Shown: one piece after another, positions 11,772 to 23,302 of the stretch
Position numbering within the stretch: position 1 is the first letter of the stretch
Layout: each line of letters starts with the position of its first letter
Source of the DNA: Micractinium sp. NFX-FRZ
Taxonomy: Eukaryota > Chlorophyta > Trebouxiophyceae > Chlorellales > Chlorellaceae
Direction of reading: 5' to 3'
DNA length: 64,000 nucleotides
NCBI GenBank assembly: GCA_029339195.1
Contig: JAPTJF010000035.1
Location: 124,001-188,000, forward strand
Notes under the pieces: model-generated
The model's database searches: none
The model's input: only the letters and a program-made list of their open reading frames with translations
Told to the model about the DNA's origin: nothing
Program-made: the position numbers and the translations under genes

Positions 11772-13700
11772 TCATGCATTCATAGCTGCCTCCAGCGTCT
11801 CGTTCAGCTCGCCGCTGGTGTAGGCAGCTGCAGCAGGCAGGGGGGCATCAGAAGGGGCCTCAGCATCGGAAGGGGCATCAGCACCGGCAGGAGTGGCTCG
11901 GGCAGGGGCAAGGGGCCATGGCAGAGACAGGCAGGCAAGCTGTGCGGAGGCGTGTTCCAGCAGCGGCAGCCGTCTATGCGTGACTTGTCCCCTTGTCACA
12001 TTCCGCAGCCGGCTCCGCTGCAACCGGAGGCACCGCAGATGTGACGCGCACCTATCATGATATCTGCAGGGTAGGGGCAGGGGTGGGCAGTTTTGAAGGA
12101 TCAGTCAGTAATGGAAGGAGGCACGCCGTACTGCTGCCTCGCTGCTGCCAGCCACGTCATGCGCAGCGCGCTCAGCGTGGCCGCCCCACCTGCGCCGCCG
12201 AAGAACTCGCCGTCAATGTAGATCTGGGGGAAGGTGGGCCACTGGGAGAACTCCTTCATGCCTGGTGTGCAGCGGGGAAGGGCAACAGGGAGGGCAGGCA
12301 GGAGCGTGCGTGGGGGAGGGTTGGCATGGACAGAGAACAGCACCACCCTCGCGTGTCAAACGCGGGAGGCAGTCGAGGGGCGTAGGAACCTGGGCACACG
12401 CAACCCTGCAAACGCCGGCGCATGCGGCCCCATCACTGCTGCCCAATCTCCAGCACTCGTCCGCCCGTGCTCATGCCTGCTCTGTAAAACACAAGAGTTG
12501 TCCTCTGTGAAACACAAGAGTCGTCGTAAAACGCATTCACTGTCGCACAGAGGTCCCATTCCAGTGCGCCGCCCCTCTCCCTCCCCTCTCCAGCACGACT
12601 CCCTCCGCTTCCCCCTGCCCGATCTCCCTCCCTCCCGACATAAGTGGCACACCCCCACCCATCCCCCTCCCTCTCCGCGCCTCCCTCCCTGCGCAACACA
12701 GCACACGCGACTAGCTATGACTAGCTAAGCTGGCTCACCGCCGCGCAGCAGGTCGTCTTCCAGCACATTGACGGTCACGTACGGCACCCCCGTGTTGTTC
12801 AGAATCTGAAGGGGGGCAGGCACACAGAAGGGAGGGAGATGTGGTGGGCAGGCTGGTAGGTGGGCAGGCAGCTGCGCAGGCCAGTAACACATAGTGCGGC
12901 GGCAGACAGCGGGGGGCCCGACTGTGGGCCAACTGCTGTGGTGGCGCCCGTGTTGTCCGGCCCCCGTCAGCCTAAAGTGTCTCACACACCCTGTGGCCCC
13001 CGCACCTGCACCACTGTGTTGCTGAAGCCGCACTGCGGGAACTGCTTGGTGCCCTTGATGAAGGCCACTGCGTCAGTGGGGCAGGGGAAGGCAAGGCAGG
13101 TTGGGTGGCGCACCGAGCGGAGCGGCGATGCGGTCCCCCAGGCATGGCAGGCAGGTGCCGCGCGCACAGCAACGCCCACCCTCGCTCCACACGGGCACCC
13201 GATCACCCGATGCCGGTACATGCACCCACGCACCGACTTTGTTCTCGGTGATGAACTGCTCGATGGCGGAGCGCAGCTCAGGGGACAAGCCCGCGCCGGG
13301 CGCAAGGGCGGGGTCGGGCGCTGCAGCGTGCGTGTGGGACGGCGGGGTGGGGCGGCAGCGTTCGGGACACGCCCACATGCGCAATCCTTCCCTGGCGCAG
13401 CGGCACCAAACAGGTGGCTGTCGCCTGCCACTTCCATTAAAGGTCAACCGGCCCTGCACGTATGCCCAGGCAGCCATGCAAACACCACTGCGCTGCCTCC
13501 CGCCACCGCTGCCGCCTGCCGCCCGCCGCTGCCCGCCGTGGCTCACCCTGTCCCGTCGCCCTGAGGCGGCTGGGCGCTGACCGGCGCCTGGTGTGAACTC
13601 CTCGTGTCGCTGCGGGAGCCCGCTGTTGCAGAGACGCCCTGCTCCGCGCCCCAAGCGCGCAGGCGACTGGGTGCCCTACTACTGCTGCTGTACTCAACAT
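11772..13700 (-). CDS. GRXS14: Plastid CGFS-type monothiol glutaredoxin
   Basis: Seven exons encode 169 aa: 13547-13700, 13234-13320, 13006-13067, 12739-12805, 12190-12261, 12052-12063, 11772-11827. The product begins with a transit-like stretch (MLSTAAVVGHPVACALGAR...), continues with a helix containing ELRSAIEQFI and has the diagnostic FIKGTKQFPQCGFSNTVVQ with the single active Cys at about residue 93. WPTFPQIYIDGEFFGG and the C-terminal YTSGELNETLEAA follow. Length and order match plant GRXS14, a plastid protein that coordinates a [2Fe-2S] cluster with glutathione and helps deliver Fe-S clusters. The 12-nt sixth exon (encoding most of DIMI) is inferred: phase and family alignment both demand it, because reading through from exon 5 removes the conserved C-terminus. 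The gene is divergent from the solanesyl diphosphate synthase gene. Confidence 0.95.
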
Positions 13701-13960
13701 GGCTACGGGCTGTGTGTGTTCGGAAGTTGCAGGTTGATCGGCAAGACTCGTTTGAGGAGCGTGAGGAGAGAGTTTTACAGCCTACGTGGCACAGTCTCAC
13801 CTTCCAGCTGGTAGACAGCGCAGGAGACACATTTCCCCACAAGCTGCGCGGCTAGTGTCTTGCCAGATCCTCAGGACGTTGTTGTGAGGTGCCATACCGC
13901 CGCTGGGCCCCGATTTCCCTTGTATGGTCCTTCCCACCTCTCTTGTATCGCGCTCATAAA
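13701..13960. promoter_or_regulatory. Shared divergent promoter region, glutaredoxin / solanesyl diphosphate synthase
   Basis: Only 260 bp separates the two opposing start codons (13700 minus, 13961 plus), so the promoters must overlap or be bidirectional. If the second in-frame ATG at 13991 is used the gap is 290 bp. No named element was identified. Confidence 0.6.
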
Positions 13961-16900
13961 ATGCACGGCTCCCTGCGCCTACCAGTGTCCATGGAGGCAG
14001 CAGCAGCAGTCCCCAGCCGGGCTGTGTGGAGCAGACCGGCGCAGCGCAGCGCCCACGGCGCCTGCACCAGGGCCCGGGCCCAACCGGCGCGCGCTCAGGC
14101 GCTGGGGCGTGAGCCGGATGTGGACGAGTTCCGTCGTGTGCCCCGGGGCAGCGCTGCTGCGCCTGTGCGTGTCTACACACCCGTCGCCGAGGCGGCGAGC
14201 AGCAGCGCCGACGCACCCATCGCCGCCGACGCACCCGCGCCCGCTGTCCGCTGCGTGCCCGGCCTGGGGCACGCGCCCGTCACGATGGAGCAGGTGTCAG
14301 CGCCTGTTGTGCAGGACATGGACATCTGCAGGCAGAACCTGCTGAACGTGGTGGGCGAGCGGCACCCCATGCTGCTGGCGGCTGCCAACCAAATTTTCTC
14401 GGCCGGCGGCAAACGGTTGCGCCCGCTGCTAACGCTGCTGGTGGCACGCGCAACATACCCACTCACAGGGCTTAGGTGAGCAGCAGTGCATGGGATGTGT
14501 GAGCAAAGCTGTGGCTGGCTGGCTGGCTGGCGGGCTGGTTGGCGGGCTGGGGCTGGGCGGTACAGCACAGCCTCCAGGCACCAGAGCCTGGACGTCTCCC
14601 CAAGCAATTCCTGCCCTCCCGCTTGCCTCGCCAGCCCACCCGCACCCCCCCACAACACGACGTCCATTCTCGCCCCTGCTGCCCTGCAGCGACATCACGG
14701 AGCGGCACCGGCGGCTGGCAGAGATCAGTGAGATGCTGCACACCGCCTCGCTGGTGCACGACGATGTGCTGGATGAGTGTGACGTGCGGCGAGGTGTGTG
14801 GGTGCCCGTGTGGTGCCAACCATTGTGTGCCGCGCATGCACTGTGCCGTGGGTTGTATGTGGGTGCATGTGGGGTCACACTGGGCTGCAAGCAGTGTGCC
14901 TGCTGTGGCTCGTTCTGCTGGGCGAGCAAGCGTGACGGATGGAGAGGCACACGTGTGGCGCAGTGTGGGTGGGTGCGCGTGTGCGCGTCACTCCAGCTTT
15001 GCGGCTTTCATGCACGGCGCTGTTCAGCCAGCCAGCAAGGCAGGCCAGCAAGGCGGGCAAGCCACTGGCTCGCTGGCATGCGAGGGTGGTCCGTTGGGCT
15101 GCCAGCACGGGCGGTGGCGGCTGCGCCCGTCGCACTGCACTGTGCTTTGTGGCACAGCCGTTGCCAGCCAGCCATCCAACCACCCTGTCAGGCAACCAAA
15201 TAAGATTGTGGCTTGCCGTACGAGCAGCTGGCCAGGCAGGCAGGCAGTCTTGTGTGGCAGGAGGCGCAACTGCCGATGCGCTGCAAGCGCTACCATGCAG
15301 CTGCCGACGCGCTGCAAGCGCTACCATTGAACCACGGGCGCGCCACGCCGCCCCCCACCAAGTCTCCGTACCTCACCCATCCCGCCCCTCCTCTGTTCCC
15401 CTCAACTCATCCTGACCCTACCGGCTCTTCACTTGAACCCCCCGCAGGCAAGGAGACGGTGAACAGCATGTTTGGCACGCGCGTGGCGGTGCTGGCGGGC
15501 GACTTTCTTTTTGCCCAGTCCTCCTGGTTCCTGGCCAACCTGGACAACATGGAGGTGCGCAGATGAGCAATCAGCAAAGGAGGGGGCGGCGGGGGGCATC
15601 ATACAGTAACACGCGCACTCCTGATGTGCAGCCCTCTGCACCCCCTGTGACACGACTACACCTGCACCATTTGCCCTGCCCTCCGGCACGTGCGTTGCGT
15701 CCACAGGCCATTGTGAGGCCACTCGCGCTGGAGCTCTCCCTTACCCTCTCCCACACATATGTGTGCGCTTCGCTCCCCTCCCCTCCCCGCCTCCCCCTTT
15801 GTGCCCAGGTGATCAAGCTCATCTCCCAGGTGATTGCCGACTTTGCGGACGGCGAGATCAGCCAGGCGGCCTCCCTGTTTGACACCTCCATCGACCTCCC
15901 CCGCTACCTCGACAAGTCCTTTTGGAAGACCGCCTCCCTGATGGCCGCCTCGTGCCGCTCCGCAGCCGTCTTCTCAGACTGCTCCGAGGAGGGTGAGCAG
16001 CGGCCAGCGCGCGACGCGCTGTGTGTGTGTGCTTGTGCTGTGTGTGGGGGGGTGTGCTGTGTGGGGAGGGGGGGTTGAGAGGCTGCCTCCCTCTTGGCCG
16101 CCCCGTGGCGGTGCGCTGCCGTCTCTTGGCACCGCTCGGAGGAGGGTGGGCGGGCAACCGGGGGTGGGGTGGCGCCGAGCGTGGGGGCTGTGTGGGCGCA
16201 GCTTGAAGCGTGCGCGCCTGCCATGCATCGGTGACGTTGCGCTGTGCCGGCTGCGCTGTGCGGTGCCGCTTCATGTGCCCAACGCTGCCCTGTGCCTCCC
16301 CCTTCTCTTGGCCTGCCCTCCCCCCTGCAGTCAAGGAGGCGATGTATGCGTATGGCAAGCACCTGGGGCTGGCCTTCCAGGTGGTGGACGACATTCTCGA
16401 CTTCACGCAGGTGGGGAGGGTGACAGATGGGCTCAGAACACTAAGAACACGTGTGCAGGGGAGTCCCTGCGTGTGTGTCTCAGTGATCACAAGTATGCGG
16501 ATAAGAAGGACACGTGAGGAGGGAGTCGGCATGTGTGTGTGTGTGGCTGTGGCTGTGTGCAAGTTTAGTGCGGGTATGGTTCTGGCAGGTGGGCAGGCAC
16601 GGCAGCGGCGCATGAGGTGTGTGCTGGTTGAGGCGCGGTGCCCGCGAGAGAAGCAGAGTACAGTGGCAGGCACAAGAGATGAGGGAGTTGGGCAGAGGAG
16701 CGGGGTTGAGGGCCCTGACTGATGACTGTTGCTTGCACCATCTGCCGCTGGGCCTGCCACCACTGCATCCTCACCTGGACCGCCCCTCTCTCCTGTGTGT
16801 TGCCCCCTCCCGCCTGCAGTCCACCGAGCTGCTGGGCAAGCCCCAGGGGCAGGACCTGGCCAGCGGCAACCTCACGGCGCCCGCCATCTACGCGCTACAG

Positions 16901-17702
16901 GTGCGAGGCCGCTGTGCTGCTGTGCTGTGCTGTGTGATGCTGCGCTGCGCCGCGCCTAGCCCAGTCAATCTGCACTGTGCTGCGTTGTGCTGTGTTGTCA
17001 CGTCGTGCTGTCACGTCGTGCACTGCGCTGCTATGCTGCGCTGCTGCGCTGGCTGTGGCCAGCATGCCGCCTGCGTGGCCTCTCATCCCTTCCGCCTCCG
17101 ACCCCCGGCCTGCCCGCCACGCGTGCCTGCCTGCAGGACCAGATGGTTGGCTCCGGCCTGCTGCAGCTCATCCAGGGCCGGTTCCAGGAGGAGGGCAGCC
17201 TGCAGCGTGCGCTGGAGCTGGTGTCGCTGGGGGGCGGCATCGACAAGTGAGTGCGGTGGGGTGGGGTGGGGTGGAACGGGGAATGATGGCGGGTGGGTGG
17301 GGGCAAGCAGGGGTGGGCGGGGTAAGTCTGGGAGGTGGCATTGACAACAATCGCTGGGTAGCTACGTTCGGTGTGATACTTGGCTGCTTTGGGGTGTCAA
17401 TGGGAGCCCACCACACAAAGTGGGGTGTGCCAGGGCAGCGGTAGAGCTGGCGTTGGCAAGTGAGTGGCCAGCAGCTGGTGCTGGCATGCCGTCACATTTG
17501 TCCCGCGCAAGCACTGGACGCTTCGCTGCATGCTGACGCGTGCCGTGCCCCCCCATGTTTCGCCTGCCCTGCCCGCAGGTCGCGTGCGCTGGCGCGCGAG
17601 CAGGGTGACCTGGCGCTCGCCTCGCTGGCGTGCCTGCCCGACACCCCCGCCAAGCGCAGCCTGGAGATGATGGTGGACCTGGTGCTGGAGCGGCTCTACT
17701 GA
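13961..17702 (+). CDS. SPS: Plastid solanesyl (all-trans polyprenyl) diphosphate synthase
   Basis: Eight exons: 13961-14475, 14690-14793, 15448-15554, 15809-15992, 16331-16410, 16820-16900, 17137-17246, 17579-17702, giving 434 aa (424 if the second ATG at 13991 is used). The N-terminus is Ala/Arg/Ser-rich and transit-like. The trans-prenyltransferase fold is clear: GGKRLRP, first Asp-rich motif DDVLD (about 195-199), [29 protein letters not shown], and second Asp-rich motif DDILD (about 323-327) followed by [16 protein letters not shown]. The enzyme condenses isopentenyl units into the C45 tail of plastoquinone. Length and motifs fit plant plastid SPS rather than the shorter GGPP synthases. 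A gene edge worth noting is the divergent promoter shared with a plastid glutaredoxin. Intron 6 carries TGCTG-type repeats directly after the donor. Confidence 0.96.
16905..17060 (+). repeat. Degenerate TGCTG/TGTGC repeats in SPS intron 6
   Basis: Beginning within about 10 nt of the 5' splice site at 16901, the intron is dense in TGCTG, TGTGC and CGCTG units with short interruptions. It is a decayed relative of the repeat at 10022-10135 and has the same orientation relative to its host gene. Confidence 0.8.
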
Positions 17703-19063
17703 GTGTTATTAGCCTGGCTCAGGATTGTCAGTCACAGCTGCTGAGCTGGCGCTGAGTCAGCAGTCGACGCGCATGGCGCTGAGCTGGCATGAGCTTCAGC
17801 CCCGGCCGCGCTGTGCTGCCAGCATCTGGCTGCCCTGCAGCTGTCCCCTGACAAGTTGAAGCTCGCCGGGTCAGGGGCTTTAAAAACCCTGGCTACGACC
17901 CCGAGGCACCACTGCCTGGGGGCCCCGCCCGTCTCTTTATGAAATGAATGTCTGTTGGCTGGCCTCTGCGGCCCGCCGCCGCCCCCTCCCTCCCTCCCCT
18001 CTCCCACGCCCTGCACCCGCCCCACCAGTGGCCAGGCTGGCAGGCCAGGTGCCATCCTGGCAGCCTGCCCGCCGGTCTCGCCATGCTGGCCCCTGCCCTT
18101 CCCTCAACCCCACTTGAGTTTTCCACAACCGCCCATCCCTGCCCTGCCATGCCCTGCCTTCCGTCGACGATGAAATGCGCCCTTGGCCACAGCTGTCGCA
18201 GCGCCTACAACTGTACCACTAGCCCTCTCCTCCTCTTCGCAATGCCTCTTTTGTTCGGCACCTCTCCCGCGCCTGCCAGTGCGAACACCGGGCTGGGCCG
18301 CGGCGCCTCGGCGCCGTGCTGTCCCGCCCTCGGCTGGTTGGTCTCCGTGCCCCATTCCATTCTGGTTTATTTCGCCTTGACGCTGCACTTTACCCCCTCT
18401 CCGGATTTCGTTTCGTTTTGGTTTGCGCGGCACGGGTTGGGACGCTGGCTGGTGCTCATGCCAGCCTTGCGCTCCCGTCCGCTCCGCCCCCCCCCTCATC
18501 CCACTTCTTCCCTTTGCTTCTCCCCCCACCGTCTTCCGCAGCGCCTGCCCTCAGCTGTGTGATGCAGGGCTGCTCAGCGAGAGCAAGATTGATGCGTAAT
18601 GTAAAGAATGACTTGTGAAGTGCTGGCAGGGGGGTGCTGAGGGGGCCGCATGTTACTGGCGGCGGGGTGGCGCAGCAGGGGCGGCAGCGGGACGACGGCG
18701 AGCCAAGCTTACAAGGTGCAGCAAACGTTCCACCTGTTCTGTGCGGCACTGGGCTGCGACACTGCGGCCTTTGTGTACTCAAAAACTCCTCGGCAGCTTC
18801 CTCGGTCCGAGCTCTTCGCGCACCCACCTTTGCGCGCCCTGCTCGGCTCCTGCACCTGATACAACTGTTGATCACTCCTCCGCTTTCGGTTCTGCGCCCA
18901 GGCACTCCGGCGAGGTGCCGCACCGTGCCGCCGCCTGCCAAGACCCGCTGTGCCGCCCGCCCGCTGCTGCCCCCCGAGCGGCTTGTGCGGCTGCCTCTGC
19001 AAAGCTCATATCTGACCCTCCATTTGAGCGCCACTTCTCGGACCGCCCAGCGATTGCAGCACC
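17703..19063. other. Intergenic region, SPS 3' end and upstream region of the beta-barrel-like gene
   Basis: This 1.36-kb stretch holds no recognisable coding domain. Two long pyrimidine-rich tracts (about 17985-18125 and 18475-18540) are present, the second ending in cttccgcag like a 3' splice site, which could mark an intron in the 5' untranslated region of the next gene. TGTAA occurs at 18600-18604. A 69-codon ATG-initiated frame at 18650-18859 could be an upstream ORF but has no family resemblance. Confidence 0.4.
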
Positions 19064-22000
19064 ATGGGCATGCCCTTCAGCTCCCTGCTCAGCTGGTCAG
19101 CACCGGAGGCGCCCCCCAGCGTGGTGCTGGTGCCGCCGCTACTGGAGCGGGAGCGCAAGGGGCGCTCACGCTTTGCCAAGTCATCTTACGACCGGTGGGT
19201 GGGGCGACCGACTGACACTCAAAATAATTGGGTCGTCTGTGGAATGGAGGCTACGGATGCCGCCCACCCCCGCCTGCCCTCGCACGCCCCCACCGCCCCC
19301 GCCATCCTGCCAGCCCTCAGCCCCTCAACCCGTGTTCCCTCTCGCAGGCTGTTTGGCAAGCCTCAGCTGGCCATGCTGTTTGGGGACTACCTCTCGCCCG
19401 ACATCCGGGGAGTCATCCACTTCTCCCCGCCAGGTGGGCAACACGTTTTACGAGCGCGCTGCAAATATCCTTCTGATCCAGTTTTGAGCATGAGGGTGGG
19501 TGTGCTGGCGGCTGCTGGTGCTGGTGGCAGGTGGCAGGTGGCAGGTGGCTCGGGCGGCGGCTCAGGCCGCCTGGCTGTTGGGCGCAATGCGCGGCTCAAT
19601 GCCGCCTCCCTCCCCCTCCTGTGCGCAAAGCGGCGGCCCCCTCGCCACGTCTTGCTTCTTGCTGCCCCCTGCACTGCATCCTCTTACCTTGAGCTCTACT
19701 AGTAGTGCCTATGCCCAGCATGGCGCTCCCTTTCCTTCCCCTGCCCGCCCCCAGAGGACCAGCGTGTGAATGTGACTGCCAAGCTTGGCGTGCCGCGCCC
19801 AGGGGCCTACGCCGCCGCTGCCGCCGGCGGCGCCGGCGCCAAGGCTGCTGCACCTGCTGCGGGCGGCTCCCTCACGCTGCGCTACCAGCCCTCCCCAGAC
19901 GTCCCTTACACCTTTTTCGACATCAAAGCCCGCACACGCGGCGCTGCCAGCGCCGCCGCCGTGCGGGCATGCCTGTTTGACCCCGGCACACGCATGGCCG
20001 TGTGGGCGGAGCTCCCAGTGGTGGCGACCTCTGCAAACGGCGCACCCGCGGCGGCGGCGGCGGCCGGCGCTGGCGGCGCCGGCCCGGGGCTCAGCCTGGG
20101 TGCCAAGTACACCTCGCCGGCGCTGTCCCTGGGGGCGGTGGTCAACCCGGCGGCCTCGCAGCTGCAGCAGGCATTCCTGGTGGGTGGCGGGTGGGTGGGT
20201 CAGCAAGGAGAGTTGTGGGGAAATGTGTGGCAATGCCCATGCCCAGGGCGGTCGGCCCTCGTCTTTGGCCTTTGCTTCCACACCGGTCCAGCCATCCGCA
20301 GTTGGATGCCATGATTTGCTGCCGGCCCCATGTCACCCTCCCTCCCTCCCTTCTTTCCTGCCCCCTTCCCTGCGCGCAAGTAGCCAAGCCAGGGGTAGAC
20401 CACAACCCCCAACTTAGTTGCCCCTCCCGCCCTCCACTGGCCAACCCTCCTCCCATGCAGGTCGCCAAGGCGGGGGCCCTGGTGTTTGGCTTCCAGACCG
20501 CCCCACACCTGCAGCTGGACGCCGTGTTTGCAGGGGTGGGCCCCTTTGACCGGCAGGCCTGGGCCACGGCTGCACGGCGCTGCCAGCTGGCAACCTCGTA
20601 CGCTGTGGCGTATCAGCCGGAGCCCAGCGCGGGGTCATATGGGGGCAGGTTCATTGCGGCGGTGGAGCTGGTGAGGGGGCGGGGAGGCAGAGGGGGGTGA
20701 AGGTCAGGGCGGGGGGCATGCGGGACTTGATCAATGAACTTGAACCATAGGCGCTTGTTGGCGGGATGTGGAAGAGGCCAGGAAGGCAGTGGTGGGGCTG
20801 GCGTTAAGCTGTGGCGAGCGTGAGACTGGGACAAGCGCTGGTAGCGGCGGGGCTGGCAAGGGGCGCTCTCCTCCGCCCTGTGCCTCAAGCGGGGGAGGCA
20901 GGGTCGCTGCCATCCTCTGACTCTCTGCTCAACCTCCTGCCTGCCCACCTGCCCGCTTCCCACCAACACTCCTTCCAACCCGTCCCTTCCCTCCTTCCCG
21001 GCCAGGTGCGCGACCGCGAGCTCAGCATCTCCTTCCTGCACCACATGCCCGTCCAGCGGCGCGTGCACAACCCCTTTGAGTCGTCGGGTGAGCCGGCTGG
21101 TTGGTCCATTCGACTGCTGTTTGGTTCATTTGACTGCTTGAGGGACACACCTGGGGTGGAGGGGGCGGGCGGGCGGGTGAGCAGCCAGCCATCCATGGAT
21201 GTCCACAACTCCTTGAAAGCGCTGCCTGTCTGCTTCCCTCCTCTCCCGGACCGCGTGCAGTTTCCCACCCAAAAGCGCTGTTGTCTGCTCCCCTTGCCCC
21301 CCAAACCGCGTGCAGATGTGGTGGGCATCACCAACTACTTTGACGTCGGCTTCCGCATGGTGTCGGACCTGCAGGGCACGGCGGGCAGCCACATGCAGCT
21401 TGGCGCCTCATGGCAGGTGAGCGGGGCTGTGTGCGGTTGAAAGGGAAGGTTAAGGGGTGTCGGGGCAGCAGCTTGAAGCACGTGCTGGGCATGACGGGCA
21501 GCCCCATGCAGCTGGGTGCCTCCTGGCAGGTGAGCGGGGCTGTGGAGGAGGGCTGGGGCGGTTTTGCTGCTGTGTCATGGCAGCACCTTGCACAAGCCAC
21601 GGGGCACGGCGGTCTGTCACATGCAGGTGGGAGTGGAATGGTAGATGCCGGGGGGTGAACCCAGGATCGGCTACTTTCTCGCACTTGGCTTTTACTGTGA
21701 CTGCATGTCAAGAAACACTTAACCAGCCACTGCATGTGTGTTCCTCCTGCCCGCAGGCCAACAAGAATGTGATGGTGAAGGCGCAGGTGGGGCTGGCGGG
21801 CGCCTCGCTGGCGGCGGTGTTCAAGTCGTGGTGGCAGCCCGCCTTCACGCTGGCGGGCACGGCGGGCCTGGACTTTGCCACGGGGCGCAGCCGCTTCGGG
21901 CTGACGGCGGCGGTGGAGACGTTCAAGAACATACGGTGGGTGGGTGGATGGGTGGGTGCTCTGTGCGCTGTGAGGGAGGGAGGTTGGGTGAAGTGTGGAG

Positions 22001-22691
22001 TTGGGGGGCGGACGGTCGCAGCCGCTTCGGGCTGCCAGCGGCGGTTTTGACTTTCAAAACTCTATGGCGGGTGGGGACAGCACACTCTCCATGACATTCA
22101 TCGCACCCCGCGCTCGCACGCCGCCCCCCGTGCAGCTACGAGCGGTCGGCCGCGGCGCAGAAGATGAGCGGGGCGCGCATCACGCAGCGCCACGTGGCGT
22201 CCGACGAGGACATGGCGTACGCCGCCGGCAAGGGACTGCTGGTGCCGTTGGATGAGGTGGACTCCCCGCAGGTGAGCTGCGCGGAATTGGACCGCGCTAG
22301 GTACTGCTCCGGTACTGCTACGGCGGGACGGGCCTGCTGGCAATTGCCTGCTGGTGCGCTGGATAAGGTGGACTCCCCGCAGGTGAGCTTTTCATTCGCT
22401 TTTGGTGCCTGAATGACTGCTCAAGTATGCTATTGTGGGAGGGGAAGGCAAGGCTTTGTGGTGCTGGACGAGGCGGACAGCCCGCAGGTGTTTTGGGGAC
22501 ACCCTGGGACAAGTGGCCGCATGCCGCTCACATGCCTAGCGCGCATTGTGTAGTTGGCTGCTCGGCATGCCAGTCGTAGCACGAGCCGGAAATTGAAGCT
22601 GCTCTTCCACAACACTCCCTGTGACACTTTTCCCAACCACTGCGTGCAGGTGCTGGGCCAGGTGCCTGCCAGCGGGGATGAGTACCTGTGA
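19064..22691 (+). CDS. Unrecognised protein with beta-barrel (porin-like) character
   Basis: Nine exons with consistent phases encode 463 aa: 19064-19194, 19348-19433, 19755-20179, 20461-20670, 21006-21087, 21316-21416, 21757-21935, 22136-22271, 22650-22691. The ATG sits in a good context (ACCATGG). I do not recognise the family. There is no signal or transit peptide and no long hydrophobic helix. Many segments alternate polar and non-polar residues and end in aromatic or small residues (for example NVMVKAQVGLAGASLAAVF, QPAFTLAGTAGLDFATG and RSRFGLTAAVETF), the pattern of antiparallel strands in organelle outer-membrane barrels. An Ala/Gly-rich linker interrupts the third exon. My inference is an outer-envelope or mitochondrial outer-membrane barrel; a soluble beta-rich protein remains possible. 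Introns 6, 7 and 8 each contain a copy of the preceding exon end (see findings). Confidence 0.8.
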
Positions 22692-23302
22692 GGGATCTGA
22701 AGCAGGGTCAGCCAGGGCAGGCCCGGCTGCTGAACCATAATCTGGGAGAGCCCTCCAGCGCCTGGGCAGCCCCACATGATGTTGGCAGCAGCGTGCGATA
22801 CACGGAACGTACTGCAGGAGCAGGCTGCCCGGGGGGCAGGCTGCACCGCAACAGTAGTAACTGATCATCTTGACAACAGACAGCACAAGTGCGGATGTAA
22901 ACGCTGGCCAGGAACTAATTGGGCGTGTGGCAATGGTTAGGGCGTGTTGAGGGGTGAGGCGCAAAGGTTGAGGGGTGTACCAGCGAGGGGTGTGTGCCAG
23001 CTGGCATGCTAGAGGTCGGCAGACTGTACAAAGCAACAAAGGCGGTGTGCGTGAAGAGTGGTGCAGGTTGGCAGAGAAGGCAGGGGTGGGGCCGGCGGGA
23101 GAAGGATTTAAAGAAGAGAAAGGGCAAGGTGAAAAACAACTTGGGCACCGCCGGTACAGAACCATTCATAAAACCGAGGGGAGGACAGATGGTGTAGTAC
23201 GAAAGAGGTGCATGTGAGGAAGAAGGGGAGCGCTTCAGTGGTCGCCAGATCAGCACTGCCTGTCCCTGTGCCGGCGTGCCCTGCCCTACCGTGCCGCCTG
23301 GC
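22692..23302. other. Convergent intergenic region
   Basis: A 611-bp gap between the stop of the beta-barrel-like gene (plus) and the stop of the MFS gene (minus). TGTAA at 22896-22900 lies about 205 bp past the plus-strand stop and fits a poly(A) signal. The region around 22930-23220 is A/G-rich compared with its surroundings. No gene seen. Confidence 0.5.

Noticed and set aside
22347..22490. Additional coding exons of the beta-barrel-like gene
   Set aside because: These are copies of the end of exon 8. They lack matching acceptors and, if included, add frame-disrupting sequence; the model closes in frame without them.
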